A DNA stretch of 64,000 bases from Trema orientale (GCA_002914845.1 JXTC01000752.1:27680-91679), one strand, 5' to 3'; positions 45,432 to 57,799 are shown, numbered from the stretch's first letter. Translations and numbers: made by a program. Notes: generated from the sequence alone by a model not told the origin.

Positions 45432-46595
45432 ACCTATATCCAGAAAAATACCAATATCTGCTTACTTACACAAACCTGCCAAACCTCACAAGAAATGCAT
45501 GGTTTTGGCCTTAGGTTGACGTACGAAAGAGAATACCAAGTTGACAAAATTTCATGGTCAATATATATTGAGCAGCACAAGTTGGAATTTATCCCTACAT
45601 CATCAATTACTTAATTACAAATTTGTGATCTGTGTTTGGTGATCGATCTAAGTATATTTGTTTCACATATAACATCGAATTTTTAGATATTAAAATAATT
45701 GTTTTATTAGTTAACCATCCATTATGGTCATGATGACCTATTGCCTGAAAAACATGTATCATGCATTTGGAATAGTGGTCCCACTTGAGATTGGAAATTA
45801 TCAACTAAGGTCCAAAGTGTTTTCAGGTATTATATAAGTCAATTACCATAACGTTATCACATTGGAAAAAAGAATTTCATGACGCAAAAATCGGTCCTAC
45901 ATTTACATAAGTAGCTAATTATAAGGGCCATTAAAAGTTGTCAAACATGTCTTGAAGGATCAAAACGCCAAACGAGGCCATAAATGAACAAAAGAATTCT
46001 ACTTGTGAACGGATTTTCAAGATGAATGGTCAAGATTCAATAGTCGCGCTCGTCGGGTATTATCATGCGGTTAACATAAAAACAAGTACTAAAGTTGTGC
46101 ACGCTAACGGGCTATACACCTTTTAGTACTGGGAAAGACCATTTTCTTGACTTATTTCCTTTTGTTCATATGTTAAAATTAAAGTTCATAACTAATATCA
46201 CCTCAGAAAAATTATAGTTGGCGTTATGAAGAGATTCAAAGGTCCTAGACCTTAGTTTTTGTTCACATTACTTGATACAAATTAAGTAATTAACCAGCTG
46301 TGAACAGGGCCACAAGAAAGCAGCCGCACTCAACAAAAATGAACTTTCATTATTATTATTATTGGAAAAAAAAAGTAAGAATGAAAGAACGGCTGCCTGC
46401 TCTGTTAGTCAGTTATAATAGATGGTTTTTTTTTTTTTTTTTGGAAATATAGTCAGCTATATAGAATTCGGTATTATGTAAATGATATTTTTGAAATATA
46501 CATATTGACCATGAGAGCTATCCCGTGTTCCACAAGGATCATAGTATATGTAACATATGTATATATATAGGGCACATATATATAATAATATATAT
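45432..46595. other. No gene; upstream intergenic DNA
   Basis: Single-copy AT-rich sequence with an ATT microsatellite at 46350-46363 and a T run at 46426-46442. No supported gene. Confidence 0.4.
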
Positions 46596-46865
46596 CACTA
46601 AAAAAAATTAACTTTTCGTGATAATTTTTTAGCCACAACAAAATTTTTTTTTAATCAAAAGTGGCTTTTAGTCACAATAAAAAATGGCATTTAGTCTAGT
46701 TGTCATTAATGTACTTTTAATCACAACAAATTGCATCTTTTATGACTAAAATTTTAGCCACAGACATTTTAGACACGGCTTAATAATGATTACACTTTTT
46801 AGTTACGAATTTTTCATTTTTAGTCACAAATTTTATTGTCATTGAAAGTAAAATTTTTTACGGTG
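46596..46865. mobile_element. CACTA-like MITE with TAGTCACAA repeats
   Basis: The left end cactaaaaaaaattaacttt and the inverse of the right end (cgtaaaaaattttactttc) align. The interior repeats ttttagtcacaa-type blocks in both orientations. It sits in an AT-dinucleotide region. A relative is at 60124-60432. Confidence 0.6.
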
Positions 46866-47214
46866 TGTGTATATATATATAATATATATACTATTTCATG
46901 TAATTTGGAGACCTAAATCTTTCAAATGTAGTAATTTAGTATATATTCTCAATAGGTATATATAGTCGCCTTGCCATAATAAAGTTGTGTATATGTACTG
47001 TTACGTGAAGAAACTGTTATGGATTCGTTTGAAACCATCGAAATCCCTACCTACGTACGCCTGGGTCTAAACCAAAAATAATCAAATCCGGCTCCCACTA
47101 AATGACGTTGAGTGGTTGACACATTAATTTTGATCCATGTATCGATCGACAAAAGTTAAATTCTTGCCCGCATCATCAATTCCCATGAATCCACGTCTCT
47201 CGCCTAAAAGAGAG

Positions 47215-47282
47215 GTTTATATTATTGTCATCTTCACATTCTGTACACGTTTATATTATTGTCATCTTCACATTCTGTACAC
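47215..47282. repeat. Perfect 34-bp tandem duplication
   Basis: The unit gtttatattattgtcatctt followed by cacattctgtacac occurs twice without any difference (47215-47248, 47249-47282), indicating a very recent event. Confidence 0.95.
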
Positions 47283-47459
47283 GTTTTTTTTTTCTTTTTT
47301 TTTTTGGGTAATAACTTTCTGTACACGTTATAACATCTAATATAGCTTTGTGATAATGTTGTCTTCGAGGACTCCATCTAATTCTATATCCTTTCAACTT
47401 TCTTTTATGTTTTTTTTTCTTCTTTAAACTAAGAGGAGGATATATATATATATATATAA

Positions 47460-47696
47460 GTTCCTAATTTAGTAGGTATTTTTTTTTACTTATCTATAGG
47501 TATTTTTTTTAACCATTGAATCATCGATCTAATGGCTACTATAATTTGAGTAGTTAGAAAAAATAAAAATAAAATACATATTATTTAATGATTTTCTCTT
47601 TCAATATTTTACCATGAAAAGATGTGCGTGATGAATTTTTATTAGGTAAAACAATACCTATGGATAGATAAAAAAAAATACATGCTAAATTGGTAC
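47460..47696. mobile_element. Intact copy of the MITE that holds the solo LTR elsewhere
   Basis: The ends gttcctaatttagtaggta and the inverse of the right end (gtaccaatttagcatgta) form TIRs, inside AT-dinucleotide runs on both sides. It has a single CAATA (47652-47656) where the copy at 9508-13046 has its LTR. Confidence 0.75.
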
Positions 47697-47984
47697 ACAT
47701 ATATATATATATAGCCTTTGTTGAACTTTGCTAAATTCAAATTTAATTTAGACTAACACTTAAAAAGAAATAGGCGATTAGTGTGACAATAAAGTAAATG
47801 ATACATTTGAACAAAATTGTTGGTGGATCTATATCCTTATTCCGATAATCAGCAATTCATACATATGTACATACATAACTGCAAATTCTAATTTAGTCCG
47901 CCGACTACAGAGATTGACTAGCAAATGATGTTGATTACAACATACGAATATAATCCCAATTGTAATAAGAAGTTACTTTTAAAA

Positions 47985-50515
47985 CATGCGGGTCGGTTAA
48001 TTATTGATAATGTTGTTGCGGCGTTTGAGCTTCTCCACTCGATGAACAAAAAATCTAATGGAAAAAAAAGTTTTATGGCTTTGAAATTAGATATGAGCAA
48101 AGTATACGACCGGGTTGAATGGTGTTTTCTTTGGAAGGTTATGCAGAAAATGGGATTTCCGGCTTCTTGGGTTTCATTGATTAATGATTGTCTGTCTACG
48201 TCCTGCTTTGCCTTTTGCCTCAATGGTCGTTCAATGGGTCGGGTGATTCCTTCAAGAGGTTTGCGTCAGGGTTGTCCACTCTCTCTGTATCTGTTTCTTT
48301 TATGTGCGGAAGCCTTTTCATCGTTGATTTCAGCAGCTGAGAATGAGAGGAAGTTGATGGGGATGCAGTGTTCTAGAAATGGTCCACGAGTTAGCCATCT
48401 ATTTTTCACAGATGATACTCTTATTTTTACTCGAGCCACAACTGAAGATTGTAGGGTGCTAATGAACATTTTGCGAGTGTATGAAAGAGCGTCGGGCCAA
48501 ATAATTAGTCTTGAAAAGTCGGCTACTACTGTCAGTCCAAATGTTAATAACGAGGTGCGAGTGAGTTTGTTGTCTATTTTGGGCATTCAGAATGTTACCT
48601 CTCATGACATGTATTTGGGTTTACCAACGATTGTGGGGCGGAACAAAAATAAAACTTTTGCTACGATCAAAGATAAAGTGTAGAAAAGAGTTCAGGGGTG
48701 GCGACGTGGCCTGTTCTCAGTAGGGGGAAGAGAAGTTCTTGTTAAAGCTGTTCTCCAAGCTGTACCGAGCTATCTTATGAGTATTTTTCAGGTCCCAAAG
48801 AATTTGAGTAATGATCTAAAGTCTATGATTGTCAGATTCTGGTGGGGTTCTTATAATGGCTCTAAAAAAATTGCTTAGGTCCGCTGGAAACATCTGTGCC
48901 TGCCTAAGGGACTTGGTGGCTTGGGATTTCGGGATTTACAATTTTTTAACCAAGCTTTGCTAGCAAAACAGGCTTGGCGTATTATCGACGATCCTTCCTA
49001 AAAGCTTGCAAAACAGGCTTGGCGTATTATTGATGATCCTTCCCCTATTGTTGCTAGAATTTTAAAAGGAAAGTACTTCCATGACTTGGATTTTTTTTCT
49101 GCTAGATTAAAATTTGGGGCCTCTTATATTTGGAGAAGTATTCTTTGGGGTAGAGATTTACTTGTGAAGGGTACACGTTGGAGAATAAGCTCAGGAAATA
49201 CTGTGCGGCTTTTTCAGGACCCGTGGCTCCCTCGCCCGGTTACTTTTCGCCCTATAACTCGACATGGCCCATCAGATTTAATAGTTAAGGATATTATTTC
49301 TTCTCCCGGGATTTGGAATGAAGCAGCAATTAATGATTTATTTCTCTCTATTGATCAGGAAGTGATTAAGTCTATTCCTCTCGGGTTAATGGCGGGAGCG
49401 AACAGAATGATTTGGCACTTCGAGGCTAATGGCTCATATTCGGTTGAGAGTGGATACAAAATTCTTCTCAATGAAGAGACTTGTTCTATTGGTCCTAGTT
49501 CTAATGCCCTTCTAAAGTGGTGGAAAGCTCTTTGGAAACTTAGATTACCTCCAAAATTCGCTTGTTTATTTGGAGAGTCTTTCATAATGCTCTCCCTGCT
49601 AAGGCCAATCTTTTTCGAAGGAAGGTGCTGGTTCATGCCTATTGCCCCCGTTGTATGAAGGTAGATGAATCTGTTACCCATGCTCTTTTTTGGTGTATTG
49701 AAGTCAAGGATGACTGGAAAGAAAGTGGTTTCTGGGATATCATAAAATCTGGAGCTTGTACTAACATTGTCGACTCTTTAGTGTCCATTTTTTATCACTG
49801 TCCAAGAGACCAGTTTGATTTCTTTTGTGTGCTTCTTTGGTGCCTCTGGACTGATAGGAACATGATTGTTCACAATGGTAAGCAGAAATCTGCTCATCTT
49901 TTGGTTGATTTTGCTCGCACTTTTCTTCTTGAGTTCAATGAGTCCTCTACTTTGTCTAAGGACTGTGGTAGTCTGTCTTTAATTCCAAGACAAAGATGGA
50001 TTGGCCCTCCCATTGGTTGTTTTAAATTGAATATAGATGCTGCCGTCCATCCTGGGGAGGTGTATTTTGGTATAGGAGTGGTTTTCCGGGATCATGAAGG
50101 AGTGGTAGTTACGGCTTTAGCCCGGCGAGTGAACGGTGTACTATCAGTGGAAAATACGGAGCTGATTGCATTGCGCGAGAGTCTTCGTTTTGCCATTGAT
50201 GCGGGTTGTCCTCCGACTGTGGCTGAGTGCGATGCTTTAAAGATTGTGAATGGGCTTAAGTCACTTAATCCTCTTGCTGTTAATGCTCCTTTGTTTTCTG
50301 TCATTTTATCGTTTATGAGTTTTGCTAGATGTGGTTCGTGTCACTATATACCTCGTTGTGGGAATAGGGTGGCCTATAATCTAGCTAGTCATATTTTTAC
50401 TCGTCCCAATGACATGTGTTGGGTTGAGTCTATTCCTGCTTTTATTTCCTTCTCTGTTATTGAGGACTTGTTTTAATAAAATTCCTCATTTCTTTTCAAA
50501 AAAAAAAAAAAAAAA
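47985..50515 (+). pseudogene. LINE (L1-type) reverse transcriptase to RNase H, 5'-truncated
   Basis: The sequence enters within reverse transcriptase: GRLIIDNVVAAFELLHSM, KLDMSKVYDRVEW, GLRQGCPLSLYLFLLCAEA, then the catalytic LFFTDDTLIF (FTDD where most have FADD). The thumb region follows (YLGLPTIVGRNK, WRRGLFSVGGREVLVKAV), then the zinc-binding part (CPRCMKVDESVTHALFWC), and an RNase H domain with NIDAAV, ENTELIAL, AECDALKIV and CGNRVAYNLASH near 50030-50390. The last codon is at about 50474; a poly(A) tail follows (50499-50515). Stops at about 48681, 48877 and 48999 and a frame change near 49555 inactivate it. No target duplication was recognised. Confidence 0.92.
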
Positions 50516-50517
50516 AG

Positions 50518-53500
50518 GAAATGCGCGCGAGATACATTGGAACAGTCCTGGTATAGCATATATCATTATATGACTAATTGGTAGATGATTAAAGTTACCC
50601 ATAATGCTAATAATTATATCACCTCAAACTTCAAATTAACAATCTTAAAATATTTTATCCCCCACAAGAATATCCTAAATCATTACAATAATGCCGTTAT
50701 CGAAGCATATACAAAAGGTGATGATTAGACAAATATTGTTCCTATCATCGGTTTAAAAATTGAAGTAGATAGTAATGGTACGACCATGTATACATTCCCA
50801 CACGCCAGCGGCCCAGGGAGAGTACATAAATTTGTTGCCTTTGGGCTGGTATTTTTTGATGCAGCGGAAAGGAAGTGTTGAGCCAAATCCATGGCTAAAG
50901 GAAAGAAACGAAGAGCAAAAGCTCTATAAATTGTCAAAGCTCAGAAATATTCAAGTCAAATCTCTCTTTCCAAAGATAAAAGGAAAGCAAACAAGCTCTA
51001 AAACGAGGCCGTTTAGAGTACTCAGCTTTTAGGAAATGACAAAACATGAAACAAAGTCAACAACAAAAGATATTTAGAGAAAACGACCCTAGAACTAAGA
51101 AACGACACAGGCCAATGAATGTCATCCTTATTCCCCTGCATAAATTATGCCCTCGGCTAACTACTGAGTGAGTTCTTTTCCTTTTTTTTTTCCCCCTTTT
51201 TTCCTACTCGAAAATTTTCTGAGACGTGTTTATAATTTTGTACACAAATTTATGCCTTGGCAACGTCCTACAAGAGCTCGATAGATTCACTGCAAAACAT
51301 TTCACAGTTGGTCACAATACAATCGAATTGGACGGAGAAAAAGGTATTGTAACTTGTAAGTATTATTACTTGATTTTAATCATAAAAAAATGAAATTATT
51401 ACGACTAAAAAGTTGTAATCTTAATATTCATTTTTTTTATTTTTTCTAATAGTAAATGTGAATATGTGATTAACACACAAGATTAATTAACCCATGAGTT
51501 CCGTTCTCAGAATTTATATACATAAGTAATCAAGACTATGGACTAAACAGAAACTTAATTTCCACCTTGAAAGGAGAAAGTGATGTATAAATACCAATGC
51601 GACTTCATATGATCTATAATGAACTTGAACTGTGCTTTGCTTTGAGAATTTATGAGTCTAATGTAGAATTAGGGATGTCAATTTTACTAACGGAATGATG
51701 TGCACCAGAGTGCACCGACCCGAATGGAACAGATTCTCATTGTTATAAATGGTGGGGGATGGACAGAATAGAAATTTTCCATTTAATATTTAGCTGTGCA
51801 TGACGGGCTTGGGATTGGGTATCCATACTGACCCATCCTGTTTATAAGTTAAATATGTATTTATTTTTTATATAATAATAATTTAACTTGAATTTTTTTG
51901 AAGAAAAAAAACTAATAATATATAATCATATACTAATATTGTTTGAGTTTTAGGTATTTAGTTATGTTGTCTTTTTGGATGAAGGATATGTTATATAATT
52001 TTGGGATTGAATATTTTATACTTAGACAACTCTGTCATGCTAAAGCTTTATTTGAATATTATTTTAGTCGTTTATATCTTTTATTAAATTATAATTTTAA
52101 TATATTTGAGCAAAAATTAGAATTTTTAATGAATTTAATTTCACCATATATAAGTTTTTTTTTTAAAATGTCTTTATACTTTTAAAATATTCGAGCTAAT
52201 CATAGGACCTTTTACTTAACTCGAATGATGCTTCCAATGGGAATTCCGACATAGCAATAGGAAATCTATTCTCCGAAATTGTTTCACACCAAACTAAGCG
52301 ATAAATAATGTGAGAATAATAAGATAATGAAACAACAATTGATACCGGAATAGTAAACGTATAAAACCGATCTCGCTCCATTTAGCTGGTTGACATCCTA
52401 CGTGAAACGTAGGACCCAAAAGAATAGTCGATAATGAGTCTATGATGCACATGACTGTTGCTAGTAAAATTCATATATGCATTATATAAATATATTATAT
52501 GGTAAAGCAATTTTTATTTCCACTGGCAAGCAGTGCCGCCGATATGTAGTCACGAAGGTAAAGCAAAAAGGTCCATCATTTAAATTTTAATTAGCTATAA
52601 GTCACAGCTCACTACTATCTTTACAGCTTAAAACACAGACAATTATAGATGTCTTACGGCACTTAACTCGAAACCACAAATCATGTCCTTGTTAACTGGA
52701 ATCAATTTTTTTCGCTTGGAAATTAACTGGAATCAATTGTTGTGGCCACTATTACCTAGTTGTTTTGTTGAGTCGATAATATGTAGCATTTTCAATTTTT
52801 GTCATGTAGTGTAAGGCAATAAGACTAGTTGTACTATGGTGTCCCCACATCCTTCGGCAGTACATGGACTAGCTACATATATATAGGGCCAAATTAACCG
52901 TTAAGTAATTAGTAATCTGCTATTTTCTGCTTTTTAAGGACAAATATGAAAGTCCATCATCATGACCAAAGAAAGGGAATTTCAAAATATAATCGAGTGC
53001 ACCGAAAGCTTTCGGGCGGTGCATGAGAGTGGTACACAGTCTAGGTCGCCATATACTAGGCAAATATATTCTTCAATTGTTACACGATATATCTCAAAGA
53101 AAGATACTATTTTCCCCTACGTATTGCATATTTTTTCCTTAAAAAAATCATGCTAGCTACCTTCATTCACAATTCTCCTTTAAAAATTAAAAAACAAAAT
53201 GAAAGCTGGTACCAAATCCTGATTTGGCCAGGAATCAGGTTCCATGAAAAGGGACTTTAACATTTATTGGTCACATTTCGTTTTCATTCAGATTAAATAG
53301 AATCTTTGCTTTCCCCACCGACCGTGGCGTAGCTAGCCACTCTACCTTTCTATCAATGTGGTCTAACAAGGGCCAAGATGTATAAGATGGTATCCCTCTT
53401 TCTTAAATTTTTGTTTTTCAGAAAATAAGACGAAGTTTTTTTTTTTTTTTTTTGCTTGAAAAAATAAGACGAAGTTTAATAAGAAAAGGAAGGCTATATA

Positions 53501-53580
53501 TGATAAAAAAACGACACCATTTCTGGGAAGGAAAAGTGTTGATTTTTGAGGTGGGGCCAAGCACCCTTTATTCTTCGATA
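50518..53580. other. Intergenic, no supported gene
   Basis: AT-rich DNA. A minus-strand frame at 52381-52196 (MERDRFYTFTIPVSIVVSLS, then YYSHIIYRLVW, 61 residues) looks like a membrane anchor but matches nothing I recognise. A small palindrome lies at 52998-53023. Confidence 0.4.
52998..53023. repeat. 26-bp near-palindrome
   Basis: The inner 14 bases ccgaaagctttcgg are a perfect palindrome; outer tgcac and gtgca also pair with a slight offset. Confidence 0.7.
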
Positions 53581-53604
53581 TTATTATTTATTTAATACTG
53601 CCGA

Positions 53605-53627
53605 CACGTGGGACCAAGGTATATAAG
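53605..53627 (+). promoter_or_regulatory. G-box/ABRE followed by a TATA box
   Basis: CACGTG (53605-53610, in gacacgtggga) lies ten bases before tatataag. Such a pair is a typical stress-promoter core. If used by the gene at 54303 the leader would be about 650 bases, so an intron or another start nearer the gene is possible. Confidence 0.35.
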
Positions 53628-53679
53628 ACAGGAAAAAAAAAAATGCAAAAGATAAAAAGCATACACCCAGTGGCGAGCC

Positions 53680-54043
53680 TTGACCATCAATTCCCATTAT
53701 CATCATTATCCACCAACATAGTCACAATTCACCTATTCCCTTAAAACGTTGACCACCGCACACAAAATGTACCCTTTTATCTGCCCTCATCGTTAATCCA
53801 TCGTTCTAAGTCCTTGATCAAATAATCAAACATGACTTTGTTACGATCACTTGTCCATATCAACGTTCGACAATTCTGTTACACACGTGAGCAACTCACT
53901 AGGCCCCACCAGGATAAAGGGTCAAAATTAAATCATGCTCTTTTAATCGGCAACAGAAATACTTTATCGTTGATTCTTATTCTTAACGTGTGATCTAAAG
54001 TGGGACAATCCCAACCGTTGGTGTGCTGATCATCAGATTGACC
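53680..54043 (+). promoter_or_regulatory. Three W-box (TTGACC) motifs
   Basis: TTGACC occurs at 53680-53685, 53749-53754 and 54038-54043, upstream of the DUF4228 gene. WRKY factors bind TTGACC/T, and DUF4228 genes are known for induction by pathogens and abiotic stress, so WRKY control is a reasonable inference. Confidence 0.4.
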
Positions 54044-54302
54044 AACCCGGCAAGAAGCCACCAATCTACCATGATCATCAAGAAAAATGGGGCCACCCCG
54101 CTATTAAAAACGCCATACACAGGATTTTGGATAGGAAAGAAAAGGATTCTTGTGTCGGCCCAACAAGGCAACCGATCGATGAAACCCTCAAGAAACTCCA
54201 TACCATACTTGCCTAATAATAAGTAACACCCATTAATCTCTCTACCAAAAAAGAAAATCCCATATATGATCATAAAAATCGGTTCTTTGATATCTGGCCA
54301 TA

Positions 54303-54953
54303 ATGGGAAATTGTGTATTCAAAGGGTTCGGAGAGTTCGATGATGAGGCGGTCAAAGTCAAAGTAGTGACGTCAAGCGGCGGCATAATGGAGCTCTACGC
54401 ACCCATTACGGCAAGCTCCATAACCGACGAGTTCCCGGGTCACGCCATATTCCGGAGCCGGGATCTCTTCTCGGATCCTCTCCTCCACAACGAGGAGCTT
54501 AACCCGGGTGAGCTCTACTATCTCCTGCCTCTCAACCCTTACAACTATAAAACGACAAGTACTCGTAGTACCGCTAATTCAAAAACGACAAAATCCGTCG
54601 AAAACGACGGAGGAGGAGGAAGTGGCAGTGCCGTCACGACGCCATACCGGATGTCGTCGTGCGAGGGGCAGGGTGGGATGATGATGACGATGATGATGAA
54701 GAAGGGGAAGGCGGCCGGGGATCATCATCACCACCATGCCGAGGTGGTTCCGAGGTACAACAGCAGTGGGGTTTGGAAGGTGAAGCTGGTCATCAGCCCT
54801 GAGCAGCTCTCCGAGATTCTATCCCAGGAGGCTCGAACCGAGGCCTTGATTGAGAGTGTACGGACGGTGGCCAAGTGTGGCAACGGCGGCGGCGCCTCGT
54901 CCGTGGCGAGTTCGGATCAGTGGAGTGTCTCTAGTAGCTGGAAGGGATCGTGA
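54303..54953 (+). CDS. DUF4228 (PADRE) domain protein
   Basis: A single-exon gene of 216 residues. It starts MGNCVFKGFG, an N-myristoylation signal with Cys-4 open to palmitoylation, so membrane attachment is likely. The DUF4228 part follows in order: VKVKVVTSSGGIMELYAPIT (residues about 17-36), FPGHAIFRSRDL, then ELNPGELYYLLPL (about 68-80), and, after a disordered linker, WKVKLVISPEQLSEILSQ (about 160-177). The linker has a GGGGSGS stretch, a Met-rich run (MMMTMMMKK) and five His (DHHHHH). The C-terminus is Ser-rich. The family responds to pathogens and abiotic stress; its biochemical role is unknown. The frame is intact and G+C rich compared with its surroundings, as for a real gene. Confidence 0.9.
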   Translation: MGNCVFKGFGEFDDEAVKVKVVTSSGGIMELYAPITASSITDEFPGHAIFRSRDLFSDPLLHNEELNPGELYYLLPLNPYNYKTTSTRSTANSKTTKSVENDGGGGSGSAVTTPYRMSSCEGQGGMMMTMMMKKGKAAGDHHHHHAEVVPRYNSSGVWKVKLVISPEQLSEILSQEARTEALIESVRTVAKCGNGGGASSVASSDQWSVSSSWKGS

Positions 54954-54959
54954 TCAGTG

Positions 54960-54987
54960 ATCATGATCGTATAGTTATGATCATGAT
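54960..54987 (+). other. Stem-loop just after the DUF4228 stop codon
   Basis: atcatgatc and gatcatgat, nine perfect pairs around a 10-base loop, begin seven bases after the TGA. Each arm is itself nearly palindromic, so it may be chance. Confidence 0.4.
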
Positions 54988-55000
54988 GGTCACATCAGAT

Positions 55001-55861
55001 AATTTCATTCTAGCTTAGCTAGCTGAGATTAATATAGTTTGACACTGCTTGTTTTTTTTTTATTTTTTTTATTTTTTTTCTTTTGCCCTTTTTAGTAATT
55101 AATTATTTTCGTACTTGTATCTTAGAGACTTAGAGTATATGGTTATGATCATGCTTGTGAAATATTTATTTATTTTTTTCTAATTTATAACTCTATCTAA
55201 TTCCAGCGAGTATTACATAGCGGTTACTATCCCGATTTTGTGGCTGACCAGATTTCAAAATTAACGGTAACCAATTTGCTTAATGTTTACATATGGTTTG
55301 TGTAATTAAAAGTATAAAGATTGGTCCCCTTCAAAAAGTGCAAGGCTATATACTTTTCTATTTCAATTGTTGTATTCGTAATTTCTATTTATTTTTGGGA
55401 TTAATTAGATTTATTATGATTTCCATATGTTAATCATTAATGTTTCCTCCTCTTCTAAACATGTTTTTTTTTTTAGGAATTTGTGGACAATAGTAAAATT
55501 AAATATGAAGAAGTGGAATTTTTGTTGTATTTTATATTCTCCCTCTCTCTCTCCAAGACCCTCTCAAATCTCCCATGGCATCTCCATAATATCAAAACCG
55601 TACTCCTAAACTTCTTTTGCATTTTTACATTGAGGCATTCAAAACCATAAGATCACATGATACTGAACCAGAAATATGAAGATCTGGATAAGGAGACACA
55701 GCAACCCTCATCTAACAAGGAGGCCTCGGCTGAATCCAATCAGCCGAACTTCGTCCAACGAAACCCTCGTCCCTTCCTTCTAATCTGCTATTTTCGAAGA
55801 CCAAAACTGTAGCAATTCGAACAAGAAGGCGACAAGTCATATACCCCCAGAGACCGATACT
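55001..55861. other. 3' flank and intergenic DNA, no gene
   Basis: T-rich runs near 55050-55085 and 55160-55180, then AT-rich sequence. From 55690 base composition rises toward the UBP relic; this may be its former leader. Confidence 0.4.
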
Positions 55862-55959
55862 CGCACCACTCGAGAAGGCTCTCGCGTGCTAATGGCTAAT
55901 GGATACTTCGGCCTTGAGAATTTCGGCAACACTTGCTACTGTAATAGCGTTATTCAGAG
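55862..55959 (+). pseudogene. Ubiquitin-specific protease (UBP3/4-like) first-exon relic
   Basis: The text reads LEKALA, then a frame change, then GYFGLENFGNTCYCNSVIQ followed by gtataag, a usable donor. This matches the start of plant UBP3/UBP4-type enzymes (LEKALGD, then the catalytic Cys box GNTCYCNSV). The nucleophile Cys is kept. In one frame the region just before has a TAA (gcgtgctaatgg). No His box or other exon was found in the next 1.6 kb, so only this fragment remains. Confidence 0.7.
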
Positions 55960-57589
55960 GTATAAGATATGGGTAATTTATATATTTATTTTTGGTTATA
56001 TTGAATTTAGTTTTTGATCAAGTCCTTGTGAAGTATATGGATAATAAAGAAAAGGGTATATTGTGGATTTTGGATCCAGTTGAGTCATAGTAGGACTTGT
56101 TTCTTCTCTATATTTTGTTTGTTTAGTTCATGTGTGCACTGTGTGAGACAAAGACTGACAGCAAACTTTTGTGGTAGTACATGTCGTTTGTTTCCGAATG
56201 TGGAGAATAAGAAGTGGGAAAATCAGATTGTATTTTTTAGTTTTATAGGTAAAAATACAAATAATAGATTACAACAGGGTTCTATAGAAAAAAGACCGAA
56301 ATTTAATTATCTTTGGATTTTGGGAATATTTTAATTATCTTTGGAGAAAGAATATGAAACGTAGTTCAAAAGGAAAAGAGTGACAAACTTTATTCTGAAT
56401 GTTTTAACTGTGGGTCAATTTTATTTTGGAATTATTTACACCTTTGTTTTTGGTTGTTTTGCGTTTTCAAGTTCTCGTTTCTTCAAAGACTTTGATACAA
56501 TCTATGGTTTCTCATTCTTTCTCATTAGCAATAATACTAATAAAAATTACAATCCCATGCTTTTACTTTGTCATTCTTTGTCATTAGCAATAATACCAAT
56601 AAAAATTATACAATCCCACATTATGTTTTTGCTTTGTCATTTTCCAAGAGGAAATATTAATGACAAATGAGAGTAAGGGTTGATCTGTCGCTTGCTTTTC
56701 TGAAATCATTAAGAATAAAGTCAAATATATTGTCTCTCTTTTGTGGAAGTTATTGTCTCTTCGTGGGGAGAGTTTATTGTCTTACTTTGTTGGGAGTTTT
56801 TGGAATTTGAGATAGTAGAGCATATTTCTCTTTGTTATTTTTCCCAATACAAATTGCTAATAAGAAGGCTGAAGGAGGTAGACTTGTAGATCTCTCCCTT
56901 CGGTAAAAATAGACAAGTGGGTGTTTGGCAATCTTTCAAGCTATTCAACTATGATGCCTATAACAACTTTGTGAAGCATGAAAGGATTGAGTATGAAGGT
57001 TTTGAGCACGAAAGGTTTAAGCATGAAGAGCTTGTGAAGCATGAATGACTTATATTTCGATTTTCCTCTAGGTAAGGGATGTTGACCATAAATCTCCAAT
57101 TTTTAGAATCAGATGTATTGACAGTATTTGTTACTGTTGAATGCATTTTTGCCTATTTTCTTTTTTTCCCAGTGTTGTAGTCAATCAGTAATATTTGGTT
57201 TGGCTAGAATAGTTTTAGGAGTAGAGAATTAGCTTATTATTGGTGGAATTTTATCTTCCAATTTAATCTGCTATTGTAAAAATAATCTTTTTATAACGAC
57301 AGATTTATTACCTTAAAAAAAAAATAAATGAAGGAGATGTGCATAAGGGGAAAAAAGTAGGACAGAATTAATGAGTATTAGAACGTGTCGAAGTTTCTCC
57401 ATATATCCATATATCCAAAGAGTAATAATAGGGACACCAAAATCTTGCACAAAACACTCACACTAAAGATGTGGTATGTATTTCAACTACTTTTTATTTT
57501 AGAGTGGGACCACACCATTGAAAATTATAAGGTTGAAAGTGATGCTACATCACTGGTGTAATTTTTTGGTGTATAATTTTGGTGTCCCT
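55960..57589. other. No gene; AT-rich with small repeats
   Basis: cattagcaataatac with aataaaaattac occurs twice (56522-56560; 56580-56612). At 56970-57050 a short run repeats aagcatgaaag-like units. No supported gene. Confidence 0.5.
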
Positions 57590-57775
57590 ATCATTACTCT
57601 ATATCCAAAATGTAGTGAAGCGAAATTTCAAATTTCTTTATCTGACAACGTAGCGAAGTTGCTTCAAATTGAACTTTCCGAATATGGGGAGGAAACGATG
57701 AATTGGGTCATTAGGACGTGGGGTGGTGGGCTTTCTCATCTAGTCTCATCTAAAGCCCAGGCTCAAAATATTTGA
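57590..57775 (+). repeat. Fragment shared with 15440-15625
   Basis: This better-kept copy stays open as ELSEYGEETMNWVIRTWGGG and onward to a stop at 57773. The protein family is not recognised. The next segments in both places carry the GGTTAC-core family. Confidence 0.55.
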
Positions 57776-57799
57776 GGGTTTCCAAGACGTTTACGTACA

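Noticed and set aside
50725..51032. Overlapping frames of 70 and 85 codons on opposite strands
   Set aside because: No motif is recognised on either strand and there is no sign of a promoter; they are not supported as genes.
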